Shown: positions 8,746 to 16,470 of the stretch, piece after piece
How the letters are laid out: each line of letters begins with the position of its first letter
Position numbering within the stretch: position 1 is the stretch's first letter
NCBI RefSeq assembly: GCF_003574395.1
Contig: NZ_QMJY01000071.1
Span: 1 to 34,546, forward strand
Source: Tabrizicola thermarum
GTDB taxonomy: Bacteria; Pseudomonadota; Alphaproteobacteria; Rhodobacterales; Rhodobacteraceae
DNA length: 34,546 nt
Reading direction: 5' to 3'
Program-made: the position numbers and the translations under genes
Notes under the pieces: model-generated
The model's database searches: none
What the model saw: the letters and a program-made list of their open reading frames with translations, nothing else
What the model was told of the DNA's origin: nothing

Positions 8746-8819
8746 CGGAATTTCGTAATGTGCAAAGCTCGGGCTGGCAAGCCGGCTATTGTGACGATCA
8801 AAGTCCGGGGAGGTCTGCG
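8746..8819. promoter_or_regulatory. Divergent control region of the carnitine operon
   Basis: These 74 bases separate the regulator start from the first catabolic gene and must carry both promoters. A short dyad, GGCT-GGCA-AGCC, sits near the middle (about 8788-8799). GGGGAGG (8807-8813) is the ribosome binding site of the plus-strand gene. The operator is not defined by sequence alone. Confidence 0.4.
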
Positions 8820-9734
8820 ATGCCGCTGAACATGAACAAGGAAGTCTTCATCACCTGCGCCGTGACGGGGGCGGGGGGAACGCAGGACCGCAGCCCGCAT
8901 GTGCCGCGGTCCCCCAAGCAGATCGCCGACAGCGCGATTGCGGCGGCGAAGGCAGGGGCGGCGGTGGTGCATTGCCATGTGCGCGACCCCGAGACGGGCA
9001 AGCCCAGCCGCAAGCTGGAGTATTACCGCGAGGTGACGGAGCGCATCCGCGACAGCGATACTGATGTGGTGCTGAACCTGACCGCCGGCATGGGCGGCGA
9101 CATGTATTTCGACGGCACCGAGAAGATGACCGAGATGGCCGCGATTTCCGATATGTGCGGGGCCGAGGAGCGGGTGGCGCATATCGTCGAATGCCGCCCG
9201 GAGATCTGCACGCTGGACTGCGGCACGATGAATTTTGCCGAGGCCGATTATGTGATGGTGAACACTCCGGGGATGCTGCGCGACATGGCGCGGCGGATGA
9301 CGGCGGCAGGGGTGCGGATCGAGATCGAGGCCTTCGACACGGGGCATCTGTGGCTGGCCAAGCAGCTGGTGTCCGAGGGCGTGATCCCCGAGCCGGTGCT
9401 GGTGCAGCTGTGCATGGGGGTGCCCTGGGGCGCGCCGGATGACCTGAACACCTTCATGGCGATGGTGAACAACGTGCCGCAGGGCTGGCATTTCAGCGCC
9501 TTCGGGCTGGGCCGCAACGAGATGGCCTATGTCGCGGCGGCGACACTTGCGGGCGGCAATGTCCGGGTCGGGCTGGAGGACAACCTCTGGCTGGAGAAGG
9601 GGGTGCTGGCGACCAACGCGCAACTGGTGGAGCGCGCGGCGACCATTGTCGAGAACCTGGGCGCGCGGGTGATTACCCCGGCCGAAGTGCGGGCGCGGCT
9701 GAAGCTGGAGAAGCGGGCTCCGGTGGCGAAGTAG
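8820..9734 (+). CDS. BKACE-family enzyme, probable dehydrocarnitine cleavage enzyme
   Basis: This 304-residue enzyme belongs to the beta-keto acid cleavage family (DUF849, formerly 3-keto-5-aminohexanoate cleavage), which condenses a beta-keto acid with acetyl-CoA to give acetoacetate and a new acyl-CoA. The zinc site is visible: His51 and His53 in VVHCHVRDP and Glu253 in GLEDNLW. Because the next enzyme is a carnitine dehydrogenase, the expected substrate is 3-dehydrocarnitine and the product betainyl-CoA, as for CdhC. The start at 8820 follows GGGGAGG at six bases; an earlier frame start at 8760 is rejected. It is the first gene of an operon running to about 15775. Confidence 0.88.
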   Translation: MPLNMNKEVFITCAVTGAGGTQDRSPHVPRSPKQIADSAIAAAKAGAAVVHCHVRDPETGKPSRKLEYYREVTERIRDSDTDVVLNLTAGMGGDMYFDGTEKMTEMAAISDMCGAEERVAHIVECRPEICTLDCGTMNFAEADYVMVNTPGMLRDMARRMTAAGVRIEIEAFDTGHLWLAKQLVSEGVIPEPVLVQLCMGVPWGAPDDLNTFMAMVNNVPQGWHFSAFGLGRNEMAYVAAATLAGGNVRVGLEDNLWLEKGVLATNAQLVERAATIVENLGARVITPAEVRARLKLEKRAPVAK

Positions 9735-9738
9735 GCCG

Positions 9739-10089
9739 ATGCGGCGGCTTGGCGCGGCGGCGCGGCCCATCTTGGCGGGGACCTGCCTTCTGCTTTTCGT
9801 GGCCTGCGTCGCGGATGGGCAATGGTACACGCCGGCGGGTGTGCCGCTGGGCGAGGTCGATTGCACCAGTCCGGCCCCGCTGGAAGGACCGGCGGGGCGG
9901 GAGATCTGCCTCGCGCGGGTGATCGACGAAAGTCCCCAGGCAGTTGCGCGCTGTCGCAGGGACGGCGGTCGGACGGGGCCGGTCTCGATCGTCGACCGGC
10001 GCTTTGCCTGCAACTACCGCAAGCGGGACGATGGGTCCGTCAGCGGGTCGGATGACGGAAAGAAACAGGGAACGGGGGCGCGGCCATGA
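9739..10089 (+). CDS. Small Cys-rich secreted or lipoprotein of unknown function
   Basis: The protein has 116 residues. The N-terminus (RRLGAAARPILAGTCLLLFVAC) is a signal sequence: two early arginines, a hydrophobic core and a possible lipobox FVAC ending near residue 23. The mature part is short and polar with four further cysteines (VDCTS, EICLA, ARCRR, FACNY), possibly two disulfides, and an Arg/Asp/Lys-rich tail. I do not recognise a family. It begins four bases after the cleavage enzyme's stop, and its own stop overlaps the ATG of the carnitine dehydrogenase (ATGA), so it is part of the operon and translationally coupled. An envelope role in carnitine capture is only a guess. Confidence 0.6.
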   Translation: MRRLGAAARPILAGTCLLLFVACVADGQWYTPAGVPLGEVDCTSPAPLEGPAGREICLARVIDESPQAVARCRRDGGRTGPVSIVDRRFACNYRKRDDGSVSGSDDGKKQGTGARP

Positions 10090-11564
10090 ACCGGAAGGCG
10101 GCAATCATCGGGGGCGGAGTGATCGGCGGCGGCTGGGCGGCGCGGTTCCTGCTGAACGGCTGGGATGTGGGGGTGTTTGACCCCGACCCGGAGGCGGAGC
10201 GGAAGATTGCGGCGGTGCTGGCGAATGCCAGGGCAGCACTTCCGGCGCTGTCCGACGTGCCGATGCCTGCGGAGGGGAAGCTGATCTTTCACGGCACCAT
10301 CGGCGAGGCGGTGGAGGGCGCGGACTATGTGCAGGAAAGCGTTTCGGAGCGGATCGAGCTGAAGCACAAGGTCTATGCCCAGTTGCAACAATCGAACCCC
10401 GGAGTGCTGATCGGGTCGTCCACAAGCGGGTTCAAGGCCAGTGATTTGCAGAAATCTGCGGTTGCGCCGGAGAACATCATCGTCGCGCATCCGTTCAACC
10501 CGGTCTATCTGCTGCCCCTGTCCGAGATCAGCGGCAGCCCGGCCAACCCGCCTGCGGTGGTGGAAAGGACCGTGCAGATCATGAAGGACATCGGGATGTT
10601 TCCGCTGGTGATCCGGCACGAGATCGACGCCTTCATCGGCAACCGGTTCCTGGAGGCGGTCTGGCGCGAGGCCTTGTGGATGCTGAAGGACGGCATCGCC
10701 ACGACCGAGGAGATAGACGAGGCGATCCGCATGGGATTTGGCCTGCGCTGGGGGCAGATGGGGCTGTTCGAGACCTACCGCATTGCGGGCGGCGAGGCCG
10801 GGATGCGGCATTTCATGGCGCAGTTCGGCCCGGCGCTGAAATGGCCCTGGACCAGGCTGATGGACGTGCCCGAGTTCAACGACGAGCTGGTGGACCTGGT
10901 CGCCAGCCAGTCCGACGCGCAGTCGGGGATGTATGGCATCCGTGAACTTGAGCGGATCCGCGACCGCAACCTCGTGGGCTTCCTGCGGGCCTTGAAGGAA
11001 CGCAACTGGGGCGCGGGGAAGGTGCTGCGCGAGCACGACGAACGCCGCGCGGCGGCCTTCCATGCCGAGATGGCGAAGGGGCTGGACACAGGGGCGAAGG
11101 CGGCCCCTCTTGTCATGTGGCAGGGGCAGGTCCTGCCGGGCTGGATCGACTACAACGGCCACATGACGGAAAGCCGCTATTACTTCTGCAACTCGGAGAC
11201 GGTGGACAACTTCCTGCGGATGATCGGCGCGGGGATGGATTATGTGGCGGCGGGGCATTCGTACTACTCGGCCGAGACGCATATCCGCCACCTGGGCGAG
11301 GCGAAGCTGGGGGATCAGTTGCGCGGCGAGTTGCAGATCATCAACGCGGACGAGAAGCGGTTCCGGTCTTTCGTGCGGATCCTGAAGGGCGAGGCCTGCG
11401 TGGCGACGGTGGAGCAGTTGTGCCTGCATGTGGACATGAAGGCGGGCAAGACGGTGCCGGCCGCGCCCGAGGTCTGGGCGAAGCTGAAGGCTATCGCCGA
11501 CGCCCATGCCGGGCTGCCGATGCCGGAGGGCGCGGGCCGGGCGGTCGGCCAGAAGAAGGAGTAG
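10086..11564 (+). CDS. lcdH: L-carnitine dehydrogenase fused to a betainyl-CoA thioesterase
   Basis: This 492-residue protein has two domains. Residues 1 to about 315 form an NAD-dependent 3-hydroxyacyl-CoA dehydrogenase-like unit (GGGVIGGG at 9-16; catalytic-type His135 in AHPFNP). Residues about 340-475 form a hotdog thioesterase with the 4HBT motif WIDYNGHM (Asp355, Asn357, His359). Such fusions are described in Sinorhizobium and relatives: the first domain oxidises L-carnitine to 3-dehydrocarnitine, and the second hydrolyses betainyl-CoA made by the BKACE enzyme, giving glycine betaine. Both activities therefore bracket the product of the gene at 8820. The ATG overlaps the preceding stop. 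The next gene's AAGGAG overlaps this stop. Confidence 0.92.
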   Translation: MNRKAAIIGGGVIGGGWAARFLLNGWDVGVFDPDPEAERKIAAVLANARAALPALSDVPMPAEGKLIFHGTIGEAVEGADYVQESVSERIELKHKVYAQLQQSNPGVLIGSSTSGFKASDLQKSAVAPENIIVAHPFNPVYLLPLSEISGSPANPPAVVERTVQIMKDIGMFPLVIRHEIDAFIGNRFLEAVWREALWMLKDGIATTEEIDEAIRMGFGLRWGQMGLFETYRIAGGEAGMRHFMAQFGPALKWPWTRLMDVPEFNDELVDLVASQSDAQSGMYGIRELERIRDRNLVGFLRALKERNWGAGKVLREHDERRAAAFHAEMAKGLDTGAKAAPLVMWQGQVLPGWIDYNGHMTESRYYFCNSETVDNFLRMIGAGMDYVAAGHSYYSAETHIRHLGEAKLGDQLRGELQIINADEKRFRSFVRILKGEACVATVEQLCLHVDMKAGKTVPAAPEVWAKLKAIADAHAGLPMPEGAGRAVGQKKE

Positions 11565-11568
11565 GGCG

Positions 11569-12732
11569 ATGGATTTCGGGCTGACCGAAGAACAGCGGAT
11601 GATCGTCGAGACGACGCGGGCCTTCGTCGAGGCGGAGCTTTACCCGCATGAGCAACAGGTGGAGCGGACCGGGGTCCTGCCGCTGGAGCTGATCCGCGAG
11701 ATCCAGGCAAAGGCCATCGCGGCGGGGCTTTACGCGGCCAACATGCCGGTAGAGGTCGGGGGAGCGGGGCTGGATACCCTGTCCTGGCTGCTTTACGAGA
11801 AAGAGTTGGGCCGGGCGAATTATGCGCTGCACTGGACCTGCGTGGCGCGGCCGTCGAACATCCTTCTGGCGGGGAATGCCGACCAGCGCGAACGCTATCT
11901 GATGCCCTGCATCCGCGGCGAGACCTGGGATTGCCTGGCGATGACCGAACCCGGCGCGGGGTCGGACTTGCGGGGGATGAAGGCCAGCGCGCGACAGGAT
12001 GGCGGCGACTGGGTGCTGAACGGGACCAAGCATTTCATCAGCCACGCCGACCTTGCGGGCTTTGCCATCGTCTTCATGGCGACGGGAGAGGAAGAGACTC
12101 CACGCGGCCCGAAGAAGCTGATCACGGCGTTTTTCGTGGACAAGGGCACCCCGGGGTTCACGGTGCGTGAGGGATACCGGAACGTGAGCCACCGGGGCTA
12201 TACGAATTCGGTGCTGGAGTTCGACGACTGCCGGGTGCCCGCCGCCAACGTGCTGGGCGAAGTGCACAGGGGGTTCGAGGTGGCGAATTCCTGGCTGGGG
12301 GCGACGCGGTTGCAGGTGGCCTCGACCTGTCTGGGGCGGGCCGAGCGGGCGCTGGCGCTTGCCGTGGCCTATGCGGCGGAACGCAGGCAGTTCGGGCAGA
12401 AGATCGGCAAGTTCCAGGGGGTGTCCTTCAAGCTGGCCGACATGGCGATGGAGTTGAAGGCGGCGGAACTGCTGACGCGCGAGGCGGCCTGGAAATACGA
12501 CCAGGGCACGGTGACGGACGGCGACATGGCGATGGCCAAGCTGAAGGCGACCGAGGTGCTGGCGATGGTCGCGGACGAAGCGATCCAGATCCATGGCGGG
12601 ATGGGGCTGATGGACGAATTGCCGCTGGAGCGGATCTGGCGCGATGCCCGCGTGGAGCGGATCTGGGAGGGCACGTCCGAGATCCAGCGGCACATCATCA
12701 GCCGCGAATTGCTGAGGGCGGTCGGGGGGTGA
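11569..12732 (+). CDS. Acyl-CoA dehydrogenase, probably for gamma-butyrobetainyl-CoA
   Basis: The 387-residue protein is a full-length FAD-dependent acyl-CoA dehydrogenase. Landmarks are the start MDFGLTEEQRMI, the FAD/substrate segment CLAMTEPGAGSDL, the central beta domain, AVAYAAERRQFGQKIGKFQ, QIHGGMGLMDELPLERIWRD and the catalytic base Glu367 in RIWEGTSEIQRHI. The context (carnitine enzymes, a CoA ligase and a CaiD-like hydratase) suggests it introduces the double bond in gamma-butyrobetainyl-CoA to give crotonobetainyl-CoA. It is not a close CaiA homologue: CaiA-type enzymes read GGSDEMQ where this one has EGTSEIQ. The start at 11569 has AAGGAG seven bases upstream; an earlier in-frame start at 11506 is rejected. 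A hairpin repeat follows the stop. Confidence 0.88.
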   Translation: MDFGLTEEQRMIVETTRAFVEAELYPHEQQVERTGVLPLELIREIQAKAIAAGLYAANMPVEVGGAGLDTLSWLLYEKELGRANYALHWTCVARPSNILLAGNADQRERYLMPCIRGETWDCLAMTEPGAGSDLRGMKASARQDGGDWVLNGTKHFISHADLAGFAIVFMATGEEETPRGPKKLITAFFVDKGTPGFTVREGYRNVSHRGYTNSVLEFDDCRVPAANVLGEVHRGFEVANSWLGATRLQVASTCLGRAERALALAVAYAAERRQFGQKIGKFQGVSFKLADMAMELKAAELLTREAAWKYDQGTVTDGDMAMAKLKATEVLAMVADEAIQIHGGMGLMDELPLERIWRDARVERIWEGTSEIQRHIISRELLRAVGG

Positions 12733-12743
12733 GATGTCGGACC

Positions 12744-12794
12744 GGGGGCGCTTCGCCCCCCGGACCCCCCGAGGATATTTGTGGACAGATGAAA
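12744..12794 (+). repeat. Dispersed intergenic hairpin repeat, copy 3 (CTT loop)
   Basis: GGGGGCG and CGCCCCC pair around CTT (12744-12760), followed by a C run, GAGGATATTTG and a tail ending ACAGATGAAAG. It begins 11 bases past the acyl-CoA dehydrogenase stop. An inverted partner lies at 12909-12958. Confidence 0.65.
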
Positions 12795-12908
12795 GGGTTT
12801 GTTAACCTTGGCCTGCAAGAGTGATCGGGCGGTACAGGCGGGGACGCCGATGACCGCGACAGGTGAAACCCTGCCTCGGTTCGCCGGGGCAGGGCGCCTT
12901 TCTTCCAA

Positions 12909-12958
12909 TTTCATCTGTCTGCAAATATCCCGGGGGTCCGGGGGCAGCGCCCCCGGGG
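12909..12958 (-). repeat. Dispersed intergenic hairpin repeat, copy 4 (inverted)
   Basis: CCGGGGGC (12938-12945) pairs with GCCCCCGG (12949-12956) around a 3-base loop. Read on the minus strand it continues with ACCCCCGGGATATTTG and a tail ending ACAGATGAAA, the same tail subtype as copy 3. Confidence 0.65.
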
Positions 12959-12983
12959 CTTGTGCCGCAGAGCGGGGCCGCGC

Positions 12984-14972
12984 ATGAGCCGTCTCGACCG
13001 CCTTCTCCGCCCGCGCCACATTGCCGTCCTGGGGGCCGGCTGGGCGCTGAACGTGATCGAGCAGTGCCGCAAGATGGGCTTCAAGGGCCCGGTCTGGCCG
13101 GTGCATCCGACCAAGGCCGAGATCGGGGGGCTGAAGGCTTATCCAAGCCTCGCCGATCTGCCCGTGGCGCCGGATGCGACCTTCATCGGCGTGAACCGCT
13201 TTGCCACCGTCGAGGTCGTGGCCGAGCTTGCGGCGATGGGCGCGGGCGGGGCGATCTGCTTTGCCTCCGGCTGGACCGAGGCGGGCGAGCCGGGGTTGCA
13301 GGACAGGCTGGTCGCGGCGGCGGGGGAGATGCCGATTCTGGGGCCGAACTGCTATGGCATCATCAACTACCTGGACGGCGCTCTTCTGTGGCCGGACCAG
13401 CACGGTGGGGTTCCGGTGCAGACCGGCGTGGCGCTGGTCAGCCAGTCGTCGAACATCGTCATCAATCTGGGGATGCAGCAGCGGGGGCTGCCGGTGGCCT
13501 ATGTCGCCTGTCTGGGCAATGCCGCCGTCGTCGGGCTGGCCGAACTGACCGGGGCGCTGCTGGATGACCCTCGCGTGACGGCGGTGGGCCTGTACATCGA
13601 GGGGATCGACGATGCCCCGGCCTTTGCTGCGCTGGCGGAGAAGGCGCGGGCGATGGGCAAGGGGGTGGTGGCGATCAAGTCGGGCAAGACCGAAGCCTCG
13701 CGCACGGCGGCGGCCTCGCATACTGCCTCGCTGGCGGGTGGGGGGGCGGCGTCTTCGGCCTTCCTGCGCCAGATCGGGGTGGCGGAGGTCAACACGCCCA
13801 GCGAGCTGATCGAGACGCTGAAGATCTTCCACGTCCACGGGCCGCAGATCGGGACGCGGCTGTGCAGCCTGTCCTGTTCGGGGGGCGAGGCGGGGCTGGT
13901 GGCGGATCTGGCGGCGCCCCATGGGCTGGAGTTCCCTCCGGTGCCTGCCGCCACGCACGACCGGCTGTTCGCGGTGCTGGGCGAGATCCCCACGATCTCC
14001 AACCCCTTGGATTACCACACCTTCATCTGGGGCGACGGGCCGAAGACGACCGAGGTGTTCAGCGCGATGCTGGAGGCCTATGACGCGGGGCTCTACATCA
14101 TCGACACGCCCCGGGCCGACCGCTGCGATCCGTCCAGCTATCAGCCCGCGCTGGAGGCGATCGTGGAGGCGCAAAGGGCGACGGGCAAGCCCGCCTTTCC
14201 CGTCGCCTCGATGGCCGAGAACTTCGGCGAGGGCCGGGTGCGGGACATGATGGAACAGGGTGTGTGTGCTCTGCTTGGGCTGGAAACCGCACTGGCGGCG
14301 ATCCGGGCGGCTCAGACCCCCGCCGGAGTGCCGGGCTGGCGGCCCGTCGTGGCGCTGCCCGCGCGCGAGACGGTGATGCTGAGCGAGGCCGAGGGGAAGG
14401 CGCTGCTGGCCGGGGCCGGGGTGCCGGTGCCGGGGGCGGTGACAGGGGCGACGATTGCCGAGGTGGCGGGGAAGGTGCGCTTTGGCGGGCCTTACGTCCT
14501 GAAGGGTCTGGGCTTTGCCCACAAGACCGAGGCGGGGGCGGTGCGGCTGGGGCTGACCTCGCTGGAGGATCAGGCCGAGATGCCGGGGGCGACCGGCTAT
14601 CTGGTCGAGGAGATGGTGACGGGCGCGGTGGCCGAGGTGCTCCTGGGTCTGCGCCGCGATCCGGTCTATGGGGTGACGCTGACACTGGGCATGGGCGGGG
14701 TGACGGCGGAGGTGCTGGCCGATACGGTGACGCTGGTGCTGCCGGTGACGGAAGCGCAGGTGCTGGCGGCGGCGCGGGGCCTGCGGCTCTGGCCCCTGCT
14801 GGACGGCTATCGCGGGCGGCCGAAGGCGGACATGGGCGCCGTGGCGGCGATGGCGGTGCGGCTGGGGGCGCTGATGCTGGCCGACGACAGCCTTGAGGAA
14901 ATCGAGATCAATCCGGTCATGGTGCGCGAGACGGGCGCCGTGGCGGTGGATGCACTGGTCAGGAGGGTATGA
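12984..14972 (+). CDS. NDP-forming acyl-CoA synthetase, fused alpha-beta (acetate-CoA ligase family)
   Basis: This 662-residue protein is a single-chain acyl-CoA synthetase of the succinyl-CoA synthetase/ADP-forming acetate-CoA ligase superfamily. An N-terminal CoA-binding Rossmann domain (about 5-130) is followed by two succinyl-CoA-ligase-like domains (about 145-430) and a C-terminal ATP-grasp domain (about 445-660, including GPYVLKGLGFAHKTEAGAVRL). His246 in ASHTASLAGG aligns with the phosphohistidine motif of succinyl-CoA synthetase. In this operon it probably activates gamma-butyrobetaine, crotonobetaine or carnitine to the CoA ester, a role filled in E. coli by CaiC (AMP-forming) or CaiB (CoA transferase). 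The start at 12984 has no strong ribosome binding site. The stop overlaps the next start. Confidence 0.85.
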   Translation: MSRLDRLLRPRHIAVLGAGWALNVIEQCRKMGFKGPVWPVHPTKAEIGGLKAYPSLADLPVAPDATFIGVNRFATVEVVAELAAMGAGGAICFASGWTEAGEPGLQDRLVAAAGEMPILGPNCYGIINYLDGALLWPDQHGGVPVQTGVALVSQSSNIVINLGMQQRGLPVAYVACLGNAAVVGLAELTGALLDDPRVTAVGLYIEGIDDAPAFAALAEKARAMGKGVVAIKSGKTEASRTAAASHTASLAGGGAASSAFLRQIGVAEVNTPSELIETLKIFHVHGPQIGTRLCSLSCSGGEAGLVADLAAPHGLEFPPVPAATHDRLFAVLGEIPTISNPLDYHTFIWGDGPKTTEVFSAMLEAYDAGLYIIDTPRADRCDPSSYQPALEAIVEAQRATGKPAFPVASMAENFGEGRVRDMMEQGVCALLGLETALAAIRAAQTPAGVPGWRPVVALPARETVMLSEAEGKALLAGAGVPVPGAVTGATIAEVAGKVRFGGPYVLKGLGFAHKTEAGAVRLGLTSLEDQAEMPGATGYLVEEMVTGAVAEVLLGLRRDPVYGVTLTLGMGGVTAEVLADTVTLVLPVTEAQVLAAARGLRLWPLLDGYRGRPKADMGAVAAMAVRLGALMLADDSLEEIEINPVMVRETGAVAVDALVRRV

Positions 14973-15775
14973 TGCCAGAGATGCAGATGCGAACCGAGGG
15001 TCCGATCCTGACCCGGCGCGAGGGGGCGATCCTGGAGGTCACGCTCGACCGGCCCAAGGCCAATGCGATCGACCTTAAGACCAGCCGGATCATGGGGCTG
15101 GTGTTCCGCGACTTCCGCGACGACGACTCGCTTCGCGTCTGCATCCTGCGGGCGGCGGGGGAGAAGTTCTTCTGCCCCGGCTGGGACCTGAAGGCGGCGG
15201 CCGAGGGCGATGCGGTGGACGGGGATTACGGGGTGGGCGGCTTCGGGGGATTGCAGGAACTGCCGAACCTCAACAAGCCGGTCATCGCGGCGGTGCAGGG
15301 CATCTGCTGCGGCGGAGGGCTGGAACTGGCCTTGAGTGCCGACCTGATCCTGTGTTCCAGCAATGCGACCTTCGCCCTGCCGGAAATCCGGTCGGGCACG
15401 GTAGCCGATGCCGCCAGCATCAAGCTGCCGAAGCGCATTCCCTGGCATGTGGCGATGGACCTCTTGCTGACCGGGCGCTGGTTCGATGCCGAAGAGGCGT
15501 TCCGCTGGGGCCTCATCAAGGAAATCTGCGCGCCGGAGGAGTTGCTGGGGAAGGCCTGGGATCTGGCGCGTCTGCTGGAAAGCGGCCCGCCGCTGGTCTA
15601 TGCCGCGATCAAGGAGATCGTGCGCGAGGCGGAGAACATGCGCTTTCAGGACGCGCTGAACCGGATCACCAAGCGGCAGTTGCCGACGGTGGACCGGCTG
15701 TATTCCAGCGAGGACCAGCTGGAAGGCGCGCGGGCCTTTGCCGAAAAGCGCGATCCGGTCTGGAAGGGGCGGTAG
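14972..15775 (+). CDS. caiD: Crotonobetainyl-CoA hydratase (carnitinyl-CoA dehydratase)
   Basis: The 267-residue enzyme belongs to the crotonase superfamily and resembles E. coli CaiD along its whole length: LDRPKANAID near 28, GEKFFCPGWDLKAAAEGDA near 66-84, KPVIAAVQG, the oxyanion-hole region GGGLELALSADL, ALPEIRSGTV with a catalytic-type Glu, and the identical C-terminal AFAEKRDPVWKGR. It hydrates crotonobetainyl-CoA to L-carnitinyl-CoA, linking gamma-butyrobetaine oxidation to the carnitine dehydrogenase. The ATG at 14972 sits four bases after AGGAGGG; an ATG three bases earlier overlaps the ligase stop and is too close to the Shine-Dalgarno sequence. A hairpin lies just beyond the stop. 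Confidence 0.9.
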   Translation: MPEMQMRTEGPILTRREGAILEVTLDRPKANAIDLKTSRIMGLVFRDFRDDDSLRVCILRAAGEKFFCPGWDLKAAAEGDAVDGDYGVGGFGGLQELPNLNKPVIAAVQGICCGGGLELALSADLILCSSNATFALPEIRSGTVADAASIKLPKRIPWHVAMDLLLTGRWFDAEEAFRWGLIKEICAPEELLGKAWDLARLLESGPPLVYAAIKEIVREAENMRFQDALNRITKRQLPTVDRLYSSEDQLEGARAFAEKRDPVWKGR

Positions 15776-15785
15776 CTCCGCCCCG

Positions 15786-15806
15786 GCGCACCGGCGGATG
15801 GTGCGC
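15786..15806 (+). terminator. Hairpin after the caiD-like gene
   Basis: GCGCACC (15786-15792) pairs with GGTGCGC (15800-15806) around a 7-base loop, 11 bases past the stop. There is no U tract. The right arm is part of an ATGGTGCGCTGT string also seen at 664-675. Confidence 0.4.
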
Positions 15807-15843
15807 TGTCGCGCGTCCTGCGAAAGCTGTCAGCGAGGTTCTC

Positions 15844-16314
15844 ATGCCCACCCACGACTACACCACCCGCATTCTCTGGACCGGCAACCGGGGCGAGGGG
15901 ACGGCGCATTACAAGGCCTATGACCGGACCTGGGATATCGCCGTGCCGGGAAAGGCCGTGGTGCACTGTTCGAACGATCCGCTTCTGGGCGGGGACCCCG
16001 CGAAGATGAACCCCGAGGACCTTTTGCTGTCGGCGCTCTCGGCCTGCCACATGCTGTGGTATCTGCACTATGCCTCGGACGCCGGGATCGTGGTCATGGG
16101 CTATTCCGATATCCCGGTCGGCGTGGGCGAGGTCGGGCGCGGCGGGGCGGGGCGGTTCGTCAAGGTGACCTTGCGGCCGCATGTCGTGGTGGCGGCGGGG
16201 ACCGATCTTGCAAGGGCCGAGGCGATCCACCACCGCATCCACGAGGTCTGTTTCATCGCCCGGTCGGTGAACTTTCCGGTGGACCATGCGCCGACCTTCG
16301 AGGTCATTGACTGA
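15844..16314 (+). CDS. OsmC-family protein
   Basis: This 156-residue protein belongs to the OsmC/Ohr superfamily of thiol-dependent peroxide-reducing proteins. It keeps both conserved cysteines: Cys68 in ALSACHMLWYLHYA and Cys136 in HEVCFIARSVNFP, and has the PEDLLLSALSACH signature. The start at 15844 has GAGG five bases upstream. The gene follows the caiD-like gene by 68 bases that include a hairpin, so it may be read through from the operon or have its own promoter. Members of this family often sit beside catabolic operons without a proven link. Detoxification of peroxides from flavin enzymes nearby (acyl-CoA dehydrogenase, GMC oxidase) is a possible reason and is inference only. Confidence 0.88.
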   Translation: MPTHDYTTRILWTGNRGEGTAHYKAYDRTWDIAVPGKAVVHCSNDPLLGGDPAKMNPEDLLLSALSACHMLWYLHYASDAGIVVMGYSDIPVGVGEVGRGGAGRFVKVTLRPHVVVAAGTDLARAEAIHHRIHEVCFIARSVNFPVDHAPTFEVID

Positions 16315-16470
16315 CCGCGCGTCGATGACTGCGTCACTCCGCGCCGGGCGCCCCGCGAGGCGGAGGCGAAGTCGAACGACGTGCAGCCGGCCGCGACATC
16401 CGGTGTCGCAAACCGGACGGTTCCGGGGCGTCGCCGCCGCTAGGGTCGCGACGGTTCCCCGGGGGGTGGC

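Larger units (their letters stand above)
12733..12983. other. Gap framed by two inverted repeat copies
   Basis: This 251-base gap splits the carnitine operon between the acyl-CoA dehydrogenase and the CoA ligase. Two copies of the dispersed repeat face each other (12744-12794 and 12909-12958), with their AGATGAAA ends inward. Between them, 12795-12908 carries TTTGTTAACCTTGG, which could be part of a promoter, and no convincing gene. Confidence 0.5.

Noticed and set aside
8788-8799. GGCT-GGCA-AGCC as the definite operator of the carnitine regulator
   Set aside because: A 4-base dyad is too short to be significant at this base composition.
12799-12987. 62-codon plus-strand frame between the acyl-CoA dehydrogenase and ligase genes
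   Set aside because: Its second half is a translation of the inverted hairpin repeat and no ribosome binding site is present.
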